DNA of 23,692 nucleotides from Thiocapsa sp. UBA6158 (GTDB lineage Bacteria; Pseudomonadota; Gammaproteobacteria; Chromatiales; Chromatiaceae). Shown one piece after another: positions 1 to 7,886 of this stretch; positions within the stretch are counted from its first letter, which is position 1; each line of letters begins with the position of its first letter. A program made the position numbers and the translations under genes. The stretch lies in NCBI RefSeq assembly GCF_002423035.1, contig NZ_DIUM01000064.1, positions 1 through 23,692 on the forward strand, read 5' to 3'. The notes below the pieces were generated by a model. It searched no databases and had not been told where the DNA came from. It saw only the letters and a list, made by a program, of their open reading frames with translations.

Positions 1-237
1 GGTTTTTTTATGGGCGCGGAAAAGAGGACACGAAACTGCGCCCGGGCGTGCGATCGATGCTCTCGAGCAGGCCCGTCGCTTCGGCATCCATCAGCAAGGC
101 TTGTAATCGCAATATCGGCTCCGCTGCTCCGTATAACGGCGGCTGGAATTCGCCTAACTTGTTCGTGCCGCGCGCAAAACGCCTATCTGCCGTGCAGACC
201 ACGGCCCTTCGCGATTTCCCTGACGCACTCAGTAGAA
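1..237. other. Left-edge stretch after the FtsW-like gene, no supported gene
   Basis: I see no recognisable gene here. A minus-strand open frame of 77 codons could start at a TTG at 241, overlapping the FtsW-like stop, and run to 8. It resembles nothing I know, and the purine stretch before the TTG touches it with no proper spacing. A run of seven T at 3-9 could be the tail of a terminator for a plus-strand gene outside the window, but its stem would lie off the edge and cannot be seen. Base composition is somewhat less GC-rich than the flanking genes. Confidence 0.3.
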
Positions 238-1629
238 TCAACCCACCGAAGTCTTTTGATTTCTTCGAACACCCTTCCCCGCAACCCCACTTGTCTGCTT
301 AGCGACCCGACTCCTTGACGCTGTTGGGGGTTGCCCGTCGGAGATGGCGAGAAGTATGCCTACACTGATGAATCCCGTGATCAGACTGCTTCCGCCGTGA
401 CTGATGAAGGGCAAGGGTAGGCCGGTGAGAGGGACGAATTTGGTGACCCCGCCGATATTGAGAAAGGTCTGGGTTGCGAGGACCGTTACGAGCCCGATCC
501 CGACCGCTCGGCCATAGTTTTCGGGCGCTCGGGAGGCGACCAGCAGGCTTCGCCCGAACAGGATCAGGAAGAAGAGGATCACGATTGCGCATCCCGCAAA
601 TCCCAATTCTTCTCCGATAACCGAATAAATGAAGTCCGATTGGGCGATGGGCGTATATTCCGGGCTGCCGCGTCCGAATCCTTCTCCCCAGAGTCCTCCG
701 GAAAACATTCCGGACAATCCCTGCAGGATCTGCCAGCTCCCTCCCGTGGGATCACGGAAAGGCTCGAGCCAAGCCGTGACCCGACGCTCTCCATGGGGCA
801 GAACCTTCAAGACGGCCACGGCCAGTGCGATCGCGCCGATCCCGCCGAAGAGCAGATAGCCCATGCGTCCGCTCCCGACGACGAGCATCGTCAGCAAGGC
901 GATGCTCAGAATGATGAAGAGTCCAAGATCGCGTTGGACGACCAAAAGGCCCGCCAGAACCAGCCAGAAACCGGCGAGCGGCAGCAAGGCGCGCCACGGC
1001 GGCAGCGGCAAACCTTTTCCCCAAACGGCGAGTGATTTTGCGTTGCGCGCGATAAATCCCGCCACGAACAGCACGATCGTCACTTTCAGGATCTCGCTCG
1101 GTGTGATCAAACCGGCAGCATAGATGCCGCCGCGAAAGCGCTGGCCGAACAGCAGCAAGACCGCCAGAAGCCCGAGCGATACCCCGGCCCAGACCCAGAT
1201 CCAGTGCGCTAGCCCGAGGGCCTGATAACGGCCGCGCATGAGGATGGTCGCGGTTGCTCCCATCAGGATCAACCCGATCGGAAAGAGAAGCAGGTTGAGC
1301 GAGATCGTTCCCCCGGTTTCGAAAGATCCCATCCGGTATTGGGCGAGCATCCCGAATCCCGATAGAAAGGCGACGGCGACCAGGATGAGTTGATCGCCCC
1401 TGAATCGCGTCGTTACCAGCATGAGATGCAGCGTCAGCAGCGAAAGGGCATAGAGCCCGAGCGGCAAAAGATCGAGTCCGTCGAGCATTCCGCCGCCCAC
1501 GTACGTCGAGCCCCAGAGCATGACGAATCCGAGCGCGATACAGACGACACACCAGGCCAGAAGTGCACGCTCCGGCGCGCGTAGATGCCAGGTATCCGCG
1601 ACGTCGATCGGCCCGTTTGCCCGACTCAT
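238..1629 (-). CDS. FtsW/RodA/SpoVE-family SEDS peptidoglycan glycosyltransferase
   Basis: This 463-residue polytopic inner-membrane protein belongs to the SEDS family, which polymerises lipid II into glycan strands with a partner class B penicillin-binding protein. About ten hydrophobic segments are visible. Family signatures are QRDLG (residues 232-236), the LPHGERR loop (277-283), QSDFIYSVIGEELG (330-343), with Asp332 in the position expected for the essential acidic residue, and the C-terminal PLTGLPLPFISHGGSS (400-415). The ATG overlaps the stop codon of the upstream transpeptidase gene as ATGA (1626-1629), so the two are probably translationally coupled and form a complex. Whether the pair serves division (FtsW) or elongation (RodA) cannot be told from sequence. 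The gene sits outside any dcw or mre cluster visible here, so it may be an additional SEDS copy. The tail after about residue 432 is basic and probably cytoplasmic. Confidence 0.9.
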   Translation of the reverse strand: MSRANGPIDVADTWHLRAPERALLAWCVVCIALGFVMLWGSTYVGGGMLDGLDLLPLGLYALSLLTLHLMLVTTRFRGDQLILVAVAFLSGFGMLAQYRMGSFETGGTISLNLLLFPIGLILMGATATILMRGRYQALGLAHWIWVWAGVSLGLLAVLLLFGQRFRGGIYAAGLITPSEILKVTIVLFVAGFIARNAKSLAVWGKGLPLPPWRALLPLAGFWLVLAGLLVVQRDLGLFIILSIALLTMLVVGSGRMGYLLFGGIGAIALAVAVLKVLPHGERRVTAWLEPFRDPTGGSWQILQGLSGMFSGGLWGEGFGRGSPEYTPIAQSDFIYSVIGEELGFAGCAIVILFFLILFGRSLLVASRAPENYGRAVGIGLVTVLATQTFLNIGGVTKFVPLTGLPLPFISHGGSSLITGFISVGILLAISDGQPPTASRSRVAKQTSGVAGKGVRRNQKTSVG

Positions 1630-3206
1630 CGGATCAACCCCAGATCGACTGCACGCGTCAGGAGATCCCGCGCGATCGGCGCCGCCGTCGTCGAGCCATA
1701 GCCGCCGTGCTCGACCAACACCGCCACTGCCAGCTGAGGCCGCTCGGCGGGTGCAAAGCCGACAAACCAGCTGTGCGACGCACCATGTGGGTTCTCGGCG
1801 GTTCCGGTTTTTCCTGCAATCGCGAGTCGAGGGGTGTCGATCCCGCGGCCGGTCCCGCTGATCACGACTTGTCGCATCATGGCCGATAAGCGTTCGGCGA
1901 CGGATGTGCTCATGAAATAGGCCAAGGGCGCGGGCTCTTCCGTCTCGATCAACCGCGGTTTCACGGCGAGCCCCCGATTGCCGACCGCGGAGGCGATCAG
2001 CGCCATGTGTGCCGGTGTCACCAGCGCGGCGCCCTGACCGATGGACATCTGAGCGAGTCCATACTGGTCCGAGGCGTCGAGTCGCCGGATCTCGCCCGTG
2101 CGCATGGACCAGTCTCCGTAGGGCGTCTCGTGCAGGACGATCCGGCGATTGAGCTGCATCCGTTCGGTCATGCCGTAGAAGGCGTCATGCCCGTAGCGCA
2201 CGCCGAGCTGAGCGAAAAAGACATTCGAGGATCGGGCGAACGCCGTGGCGAGATCGATGCGCCCGTGCCCCGCCCACATCGAGCCGCTCTTCCTGGCGGT
2301 ATAGTACTCATGGTCCCGGATCTTCCGATAGCGCGGGGAGGTCGTGAAACCATCCGCAGGGCATTCGAGCGTCCCGGAAAAACCCTGTTCCAGCGCCAAG
2401 GCGGCAAGCAGGATCTTGAAGGTCGAGCCCGGTGGATAGAGACCCTGAGTGGCGCGGTTCAACAAGGCCGCGCCCGGGCCCGCATCCTGGAAGAGTGCCG
2501 AGGTGATCCGATTCGGATCGTAGGAGGGTGCGCTCGCGAGCGTGCGGATCGCCCCGTCCTCGGGCCGCATGGCAACGATTGCCCCCTGTTTTCCTTCGAG
2601 GAGGGCGAAGGCCGTTCGTTGGAGCTCGGCATCGAGCGTGAGTGTCAGGTCTCGGCCGCGCGGACGCTTGTCCTGCGTGACGAGCTGACGACCGAGCTTC
2701 CCCCAGTCGCCGAGTCCGTCCGGCGCGCCGCCGTTGAGTCGCACGTTCGCCACCGATTCCATCCCCGAAGCCCCGAACCAGGGATGGCTATAGCCGACGA
2801 CATGGGCAAAGGCGGGCCCATCGGGGTAGAGCCGATAGACCTGTCCGAGGATCTCCTCGCTGTAGGCGAGCACCTCGCCGCGATGATCCAGGATCCGCCC
2901 GCGCTGGATCCGATGCGCCGGGTTCAGCTCGCGCCTGTCGTGCAGCTGCATGAAGGCGATGAACTCCGGGCGAGACGCACCGATCAACTGCCATGTCGCT
3001 TGATAGACCAGGATCCCGATGAACAAAAGGATCAAGAGGACGATCGGTACCCGCACCGACCATTTGGGGCGCGGCAAATGGCGCAGCTCGGTGACCCAGC
3101 GGGCGTCGAACATCGACCGGAGCAGATAGGCGGCAGCGAAGAAGAAGCCGACATGCAGCGCCACGCGAACCAGCGACCAGAGTTCCGGATCCAGGTGTGT
3201 CGTCAT
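1626..3206 (-). CDS. Class B penicillin-binding protein (transpeptidase), SEDS partner
   Basis: This is a 526-residue peptidoglycan DD-transpeptidase. The three active-site motifs are present and in order: STFK with nucleophile Ser261 (261-264), SSN (326-328) and KTG (466-468). Two hydrophobic segments lie near the N terminus (about 12-30 and 52-70), where the usual bitopic class B enzyme has one. A short non-catalytic region with a conserved RGRI..RG motif (102-110) precedes the transpeptidase domain. I chose the ATG at 3206. An in-frame ATG at 3317 would overlap the end of menC by 76 bases and add a basic, low-complexity leader. The gene follows menC by 35 bases and overlaps the SEDS gene by four. 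The size and pairing resemble the actinobacterial PbpA-RodA arrangement more than FtsI or MrdA, an inference from layout. No strong Shine-Dalgarno is visible. Confidence 0.9.
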   Translation of the reverse strand: MTTHLDPELWSLVRVALHVGFFFAAAYLLRSMFDARWVTELRHLPRPKWSVRVPIVLLILLFIGILVYQATWQLIGASRPEFIAFMQLHDRRELNPAHRIQRGRILDHRGEVLAYSEEILGQVYRLYPDGPAFAHVVGYSHPWFGASGMESVANVRLNGGAPDGLGDWGKLGRQLVTQDKRPRGRDLTLTLDAELQRTAFALLEGKQGAIVAMRPEDGAIRTLASAPSYDPNRITSALFQDAGPGAALLNRATQGLYPPGSTFKILLAALALEQGFSGTLECPADGFTTSPRYRKIRDHEYYTARKSGSMWAGHGRIDLATAFARSSNVFFAQLGVRYGHDAFYGMTERMQLNRRIVLHETPYGDWSMRTGEIRRLDASDQYGLAQMSIGQGAALVTPAHMALIASAVGNRGLAVKPRLIETEEPAPLAYFMSTSVAERLSAMMRQVVISGTGRGIDTPRLAIAGKTGTAENPHGASHSWFVGFAPAERPQLAVAVLVEHGGYGSTTAAPIARDLLTRAVDLGLIR

Positions 3207-3241
3207 GCGGGGACTTCGATCGAAACCTTCTCGTCTTGGTT

Positions 3242-4318
3242 TTACTCCGGGTTGGGATCCGGATGCGGCGTAAATCCGGAGCCCGGTCGGTCGGAGAGCG
3301 ACAGGTGTGCGCCGCACAAGCGCGGCACAACCCCGAGATCCTCGGCCAGCCAGTCCGCGGTAGCGAGTCCGTGCGGGAGCGCGCTGCCGGTAGCGGCGGC
3401 CAGCTGAGCAGTCGGCCAGAGTCCGGCTGCGCTCTCGACGACACCTGTGACCACGACCTCGAGACCGGCCCTGGCTGCGCGTCGCGACAGGTCGAGCGCC
3501 GACCCAAGCCCACCCACGACAGCCGGCTTGATGACGATGCGCCTTACACCCAGCCCGCCGAGATCCGCATCGGCAGTCAGCCCCGCCAGGCTTTCGTCAC
3601 GCGCCAGCGGAAAGCCCGCTCGCTCCTGAAGCGCATGCAGCCGGCTCGGGTCCGGGATCCGCAGCGGTTCCTCCAACGATTCGATCGGCAGCCCAGCCAG
3701 CTGATCGAGAATGCGACATGCCTCGTCATAGCCCCACGCACCGTTGGCATCGAGCCGAAGTTGCATGTCGGTCGGCACGAACGGCGCGAGCGCCGTCAGG
3801 CGGGCAATCTCCGAGGCAGACGTCTCGACGCCCACTTTAAGCTTCACCACCCGAAAACCCGCCACCGCGGCTTGTTGAAGATCAGCCGCCGTCAGGGTTG
3901 CGAGTGCGCCGAGGATCCCGTTGACCGGAACAACGTCCGATGCATCGGCTGCCAAGAGCCTTCGCAAGGGAACGCCTTCCGCTCGGCTCAGGAGGTCGAG
4001 CAGGGCACATTCGAGCGCGAAGCGCGCGGCCGGCGTTGCGGCGTATCCAGTGTCCAGCATCTCCAGGATTTCGCCGACCGATCTGCCGGGCGCCCGGGCA
4101 CAAGCATTCAACAAAGCGGATTTGGCTGATTCAGGATCCTCCGTTCCCGCGGCGGGAATCGGTGCACAATCGCCGAAACCGATCGCACCATCCGTCTCGG
4201 CGCAGACCAGCCAGCCACGTCGTCGCTCGAATCCGCCCCGAGCACTGTGCCAGTCACGACGCAGCGGCAGGTCAAACGGGCGTATCCGGAATCGATCGAT
4301 CCGGAGTCGATCCATCAT
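3242..4318 (-). CDS. menC: o-Succinylbenzoate synthase (MenC)
   Basis: MenC dehydrates SHCHC to o-succinylbenzoate in cytoplasmic menaquinone synthesis. The 358-residue product is an enolase-superfamily protein with the muconate-lactonising type barrel. The catalytic pattern is complete: KLK (Lys159, Lys161), the metal ligands Asp190 in RLDANG, Glu216/217 in SLEEP and Asp241 in ARDES, and the opposite base Lys264 in IVIKP. The ATG at 4318 overlaps the menA stop as ATGA (4315-4318). The same frame runs open upstream as far as 4855, but that part lies inside menA and is a shadow. The last codons (about 3254-3284) contain a REP-like palindrome, so the C-terminal tail after about residue 344 may be non-conserved. 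OSBS enzymes can carry N-acylamino acid racemase side activity, but the men context makes OSBS the main assignment. Confidence 0.92.
   Translation of the reverse strand: MMDRLRIDRFRIRPFDLPLRRDWHSARGGFERRRGWLVCAETDGAIGFGDCAPIPAAGTEDPESAKSALLNACARAPGRSVGEILEMLDTGYAATPAARFALECALLDLLSRAEGVPLRRLLAADASDVVPVNGILGALATLTAADLQQAAVAGFRVVKLKVGVETSASEIARLTALAPFVPTDMQLRLDANGAWGYDEACRILDQLAGLPIESLEEPLRIPDPSRLHALQERAGFPLARDESLAGLTADADLGGLGVRRIVIKPAVVGGLGSALDLSRRAARAGLEVVVTGVVESAAGLWPTAQLAAATGSALPHGLATADWLAEDLGVVPRLCGAHLSLSDRPGSGFTPHPDPNPE
3254..3284. repeat. REP-like palindrome at the 3' end of menC
   Basis: Arms GGGATCCGGAT (3254-3264) and ATCCGGAGCCC (3274-3284) pair at ten of eleven positions around a nine-base loop, GCGGCGTAA. 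The core GGATGCGGCGTAA matches, from memory, the head of the enterobacterial REP consensus. It lies within the last codons of menC, just before the transpeptidase gene. A second element with the same stem and loop lengths lies at 9309-9339. There is no T-run, so it is not a standard intrinsic terminator. Confidence 0.45.
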
Positions 4319-5208
4319 GCGATGCGGCTCAGAGCGAATCCGACGAGCAGCAACACCGTTACTGCCGCTTGAAAGAGCCCGGTTTGTCCCAGGAGTGGAT
4401 TGATCTGCTTGCCGGTTGCGCCGCGAACGAGCTTCAGTGTCGGAAGGACGCCGAGCGGGACGGCCGCGAGTAGAGGCCATGCGATGGTCGGGCCGAAGGT
4501 CAGGCCAAGAATTGCGATCGATGCCAGCAGCAACAGGCCATAGAGAACACGCGCCCTCGGTCGGCCCAGATGGTGGCACAGTGTGCGCCGTCCAGCGATG
4601 CGATCGGTCTCCAGATCCCGATAATTGTTCAGGAGCAAGACGGCGGCGGCTGGCAGACCCAGTGCGACACCGACCATGAATGCCGACCAATCGAAGCTCA
4701 ATGTCTGCAGGTAATAGGTCCCGCCCACGGCGGCGAGCCCGAAGAACAACAGCACATAGAGCTCGCCGAACGGGCCGTAGGCGATGGGACGCGGGCCGCC
4801 GGTGTAGGCATAGCCCGCGACCAGCGATGCGATCCCGATGGCGAGGATCGGCCAACCGCCGCGCACCACCAAGGCCAGCCCGATCACGAAGGCGAGCCCG
4901 AACGCCAGGTGTGCCGCCCGCTTAACCTGCTCTAGACTGAACCAGCCCTCGGCCGTTGCCCTCGGGGGGCCGAGACGATCGGCGGTGTCCGTCCCGCGCT
5001 CGTAGTCGGAGGCATCGTTGTGCAGGTTGGTGCCGATCTGGATCGCCACCGCCGCGATCAATGTGAGCAAGGCGGTGCCGGCGGCAAGCTCTCCGGTCCG
5101 AAAGACGGCCAGCCCGATCCCCGCCAGGACCGGGGCCATGGCCAGAACTAACGTCTTCGGGCGCGCCGCCGCAATCCAGAGCGCGAGATTCGACCCGGAA
5201 CTCGCCAC
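4315..5208 (-). CDS. menA: 1,4-Dihydroxy-2-naphthoate polyprenyltransferase (MenA)
   Basis: MenA is an integral membrane prenyltransferase that attaches the polyprenyl side chain to DHNA with loss of CO2, giving demethylmenaquinone. The 297-residue product has the two Asp-rich UbiA-superfamily motifs: NLHNDASDYERGTD (61-74, with Asp65, Asp68 and Asp74) and NNYRDLETD (194-202, with Asp198 and Asp202). It has eight or nine hydrophobic segments. The N-terminal ARPKTL is typical of MenA rather than UbiA. I chose a GTG start at 5208, one base after the menB stop at 5210-5212. An ATG at 5346 is also in frame but would lie deep inside menB. The stop overlaps the menC start. The GTG lacks a clear Shine-Dalgarno, so translation probably depends on coupling to menB. 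Confidence 0.92.
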   Translation of the reverse strand: MASSGSNLALWIAAARPKTLVLAMAPVLAGIGLAVFRTGELAAGTALLTLIAAVAIQIGTNLHNDASDYERGTDTADRLGPPRATAEGWFSLEQVKRAAHLAFGLAFVIGLALVVRGGWPILAIGIASLVAGYAYTGGPRPIAYGPFGELYVLLFFGLAAVGGTYYLQTLSFDWSAFMVGVALGLPAAAVLLLNNYRDLETDRIAGRRTLCHHLGRPRARVLYGLLLLASIAILGLTFGPTIAWPLLAAVPLGVLPTLKLVRGATGKQINPLLGQTGLFQAAVTVLLLVGFALSRIA

Positions 5209-5209
5209 G

Positions 5210-6085
5210 TCAGGGACGCCGCGGGAACTTGCCGAAATCGGGTTCGCGTTTCTCGAGGAAGGCATCGCGTCCTTCTTGTCCCTCGGCGGTCGTGTAGAAG
5301 AGCGCGGTGGCATTCCCGGCCAGCTCCTGGATACCGGCGAGTCCATCCGTCTCTGCGTTGAAGGATGCCTTCAGCACACGCAGCGCGGTCGGGGACAGTC
5401 GGTTGATCTGCCGGCACCAATCGAGCGTGACGGATTCCAGCTCGCGCAGCGGGACCACCGTGTTGACGAGCCCCATCGCGAGCGCCTCCTGCGCGTCGTA
5501 CTGACGGCATAGGAACCAGATCTCCTTGGCCTTCTTCAGGCCGACGGTGCGGGCCATGAGTCCGGCCCCGAAACCGCCGTCGAAGCTGCCGACACGCGGC
5601 CCGGTCTGGCCGAAGCGGGCATTGTCCGCCGCGATCGTCAGGTCGCAGATCAGGTGCAGTACATGCCCGCCGCCGATCGCATAGCCCGCGACCATCGCCA
5701 CGACCGGTTTGGGGAGGGTGCGGATCTGACGCTGCAGCTCGAGCACGTTCAGGTGCTCGACCCCGGACTCGTCGCGGTACCCCTCGTCGCCCCGGATGCG
5801 CTGATCGCCGCCCGAGCAGAAGGCCAGATCACCCGCGCCGGTCAGGATAATCACGCCGACACGCGGATCCAGATGTGCGCGACGGAAGGCGTCGATCAGC
5901 TCGCGGACCGTCTGCGGCCGAAAGGCGTTGCGCACTTCGGGCCGGTTGATGGTGATCTTGGCGATCTGCTCCACCTGTTGGTAGAGGATGTCTTGATAGA
6001 GGTCGCCGGGGGGCGTCTCCCACACGACGGGGCTCGGTCCCTCGATTTCGTTTTGACCGGCCTGCTGACTCAACGCTGACGACAC
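5210..6085 (-). CDS. menB: 1,4-Dihydroxy-2-naphthoyl-CoA synthase (MenB)
   Basis: MenB is a crotonase-family enzyme that cyclises OSB-CoA to DHNA-CoA. The 291-residue product has CSGGDQ (90-95), the oxyanion-hole glycines in YAIGGGH (135-141), SFDGG with Asp169, and the C-terminal ALFYTTAEGQEG (261-272), whose Tyr265 is typical of MenB and absent from ordinary enoyl-CoA hydratases. I chose a GTG start at 6085 because a GAGG lies eight bases upstream (6094-6097). Earlier in-frame starts, up to 6145, would overlap the end of menD. The gene lies 10 bases after menD and one base before menA. In most MenB enzymes of the GQTGPRVGSFD type bicarbonate fills the role of a missing Asp side chain, and this sequence has that GQTGPRVGSFD stretch (159-169), so it may be bicarbonate-dependent (inference). 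Confidence 0.95.
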   Translation of the reverse strand: MSSALSQQAGQNEIEGPSPVVWETPPGDLYQDILYQQVEQIAKITINRPEVRNAFRPQTVRELIDAFRRAHLDPRVGVIILTGAGDLAFCSGGDQRIRGDEGYRDESGVEHLNVLELQRQIRTLPKPVVAMVAGYAIGGGHVLHLICDLTIAADNARFGQTGPRVGSFDGGFGAGLMARTVGLKKAKEIWFLCRQYDAQEALAMGLVNTVVPLRELESVTLDWCRQINRLSPTALRVLKASFNAETDGLAGIQELAGNATALFYTTAEGQEGRDAFLEKREPDFGKFPRRP

Positions 6086-6093
6086 CTTAGGAA

Positions 6094-6097
6094 CCTC
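6094..6097 (-). promoter_or_regulatory. Shine-Dalgarno that sets the menB GTG start
   Basis: GAGG on the minus strand, eight bases before the GTG at 6085. It overlaps the menD stop codon (6096-6098), so ribosomes finishing menD are well placed to start menB. Confidence 0.6.
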
Positions 6098-7886
6098 ATT
6101 CACTCTCGATGATGGATTGCTCGCGAACGCCGTTCCAGAACGCACGGTGCGTCCGGAGGCTCAGCTCCGCATCCAGACGGACCTCGATGAGTCCGGCCGG
6201 CTCTGCACGCATTCCGGCGTCGATCGCCTCGGCCAGGGCCTGCACGAAACCCGATGCGTCCTCGACCGAACGATACGGCAGCCCGAAGGCGCGTGCCAAG
6301 GCATCCGGCTGCACGCGCTGCGGCGTTCGCCAGAGTGCCTCGAACCCCGCCAGTCCGCGCTGCGGCAGATAGTCGAAGATACGACCCCCGCCATTATTCA
6401 AGACAATGCATGGGCGGTCGAGCTTCTCCATCAGCATCAGGCCGCTGAGGTCATGGATAAAGGACAGATCACCCAAGAGTCCGGCGACGCCGCGTGTCGG
6501 CTCGACCCTCCCCGAATTCAGGCCGGCGAGCGTGGAGCTTTGTCCGTCGATCCCGCTCGCACCGCGATGACCGAAGATCCGCAGCGGTTTGCCCGATTGT
6601 CCCGACCAGGTGTCGAGCTGACGGATCGGCAGCGAATTGGCGCAGAAGAGACCGTCCCCCGCGGGGAGGTGTTCCAGCAGATCGGCGATGAGATGGCCCT
6701 CGCACCAGGGCGACTGCTCCAGGAAGGCGCGGGCGAGCCGCTCGAGCGTCTGCTCCGCGGCGCTCCAGCGCCGGATCCAGAGCCCGTGCGCGTTGCGTTC
6801 GATACGTGTCTTCAGCAGCCTGTGAAATGCGATCGGATCTGCGCTGATCCGGGCAATGACGTCGTGGGTCGGATCCGTCCAGCGCTCGCCGGGATCGACG
6901 AGGATGGACGGGATCCCCTCGAGCCAGCCGGACAGCATCTTGGAGACGGGTGTCCCGCCGAACCGGATGACCCAGTCGGGTCTCAGCGTCGCTGCGGCCG
7001 CGGTATTGCGCAGCAGGCTGTCGTAGCGCGTGATCCGAGCGCTCGGCGCCGGGCGGAAGCGAAGGCCGCACAGTGGGTCCGCCAAGACCGGGGCGTCGAG
7101 CCGCTCGGCACAGGCGAAGATGGCCTCGGCCGCTGCGTCAGAGTGCCTCATCGGACCGCAGCAGATGATCCCGCGCCCGCCGAGGAGTGTCGTGAGCTCC
7201 TGCGGCCACTGCGGTGTGTCGAAGCAACGCACCTGATCCGCCGCCGACGAACCCGCCTCCGGTCCGTCACGCGGGCCGGTCGCCGGTGCCCGGAAGGACC
7301 CGAGCGGCTCGGCCGTGCAGGATGGCCCCGGCATGACCGGCTCGCGAAACGGCAGATTCAGATGCACCGGGCCGGGCCGCGGACCCCGACTGACGAGCGC
7401 GGCGCGCAGCCCGAGCGCCCGTATCGCCTTGAGCGCGGCAGGGCCTTCTTCGGCCGGACCTGGATCATGAAACTCGCGTGTAAAACCGCCGAAGAGACGC
7501 GTCTGATCGATCGTCTGGTTCGCACCCCAGCCGCGCAGCTCGGGCGGGCGATCCGCCGAGAGCAGGATCAGCGGGACACCGGACTCGGATGCCTCGATCA
7601 CCGCCGGAAACCAATGGGAGAGGGCGCTGCCCGAGGTGCACACGAGCGCAACCGGCCGAGCTGAGGCCTGCGCCAGCCCCAATGCGAAGAAGGCGGCGCT
7701 GCGCTCGTCGAGGATGGGGGTGATCTCGACGAGGAGCTGTCGTTGGGCTGCCAGAATGAGCGGCGTCGAGCGCGAGCCGGGCGAGAGCACGACCCGACGC
7801 ACACCGCCGCGGACCAGGCCATCGAAGAGCGCCAGTGCCCAGCGTAGATTGCGACAACCCTGATCAGGCGTCTCGGTCTCGCTCAT
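6096..7886 (-). CDS. menD: SEPHCHC synthase (MenD)
   Basis: MenD is a thiamine-diphosphate enzyme that adds the succinic semialdehyde unit from 2-oxoglutarate to isochorismate, the first committed step to menaquinone. The 596-residue product is close to the usual MenD length (about 550-600). Visible features are SPGSRSTPL (35-43), the ThDP-activating Glu61 in LDERSAAF, RGASGIDG (441-448), and the cofactor/metal motif starting at LGDL (471-474) and ending at LNNGGGRIF (496-504). The ATG at 7886 overlaps the menF stop as ATGA (7883-7886). The open frame extends upstream to 9059 antiframe to menF, but that stretch is a shadow with no MenD similarity. It is the second gene of the men block. Confidence 0.95.
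   Translation of the reverse strand: MSETETPDQGCRNLRWALALFDGLVRGGVRRVVLSPGSRSTPLILAAQRQLLVEITPILDERSAAFFALGLAQASARPVALVCTSGSALSHWFPAVIEASESGVPLILLSADRPPELRGWGANQTIDQTRLFGGFTREFHDPGPAEEGPAALKAIRALGLRAALVSRGPRPGPVHLNLPFREPVMPGPSCTAEPLGSFRAPATGPRDGPEAGSSAADQVRCFDTPQWPQELTTLLGGRGIICCGPMRHSDAAAEAIFACAERLDAPVLADPLCGLRFRPAPSARITRYDSLLRNTAAAATLRPDWVIRFGGTPVSKMLSGWLEGIPSILVDPGERWTDPTHDVIARISADPIAFHRLLKTRIERNAHGLWIRRWSAAEQTLERLARAFLEQSPWCEGHLIADLLEHLPAGDGLFCANSLPIRQLDTWSGQSGKPLRIFGHRGASGIDGQSSTLAGLNSGRVEPTRGVAGLLGDLSFIHDLSGLMLMEKLDRPCIVLNNGGGRIFDYLPQRGLAGFEALWRTPQRVQPDALARAFGLPYRSVEDASGFVQALAEAIDAGMRAEPAGLIEVRLDAELSLRTHRAFWNGVREQSIIESE

Noticed and set aside
8..241. A 77-codon minus-strand frame beginning at TTG and overlapping the FtsW-like stop
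   Set aside because: It has no recognisable similarity, a rare start codon and no properly spaced ribosome site.
2007..3407. A 466-codon plus-strand open frame antisense to the transpeptidase gene
   Set aside because: It is a shadow frame. The minus strand has all three transpeptidase motifs.
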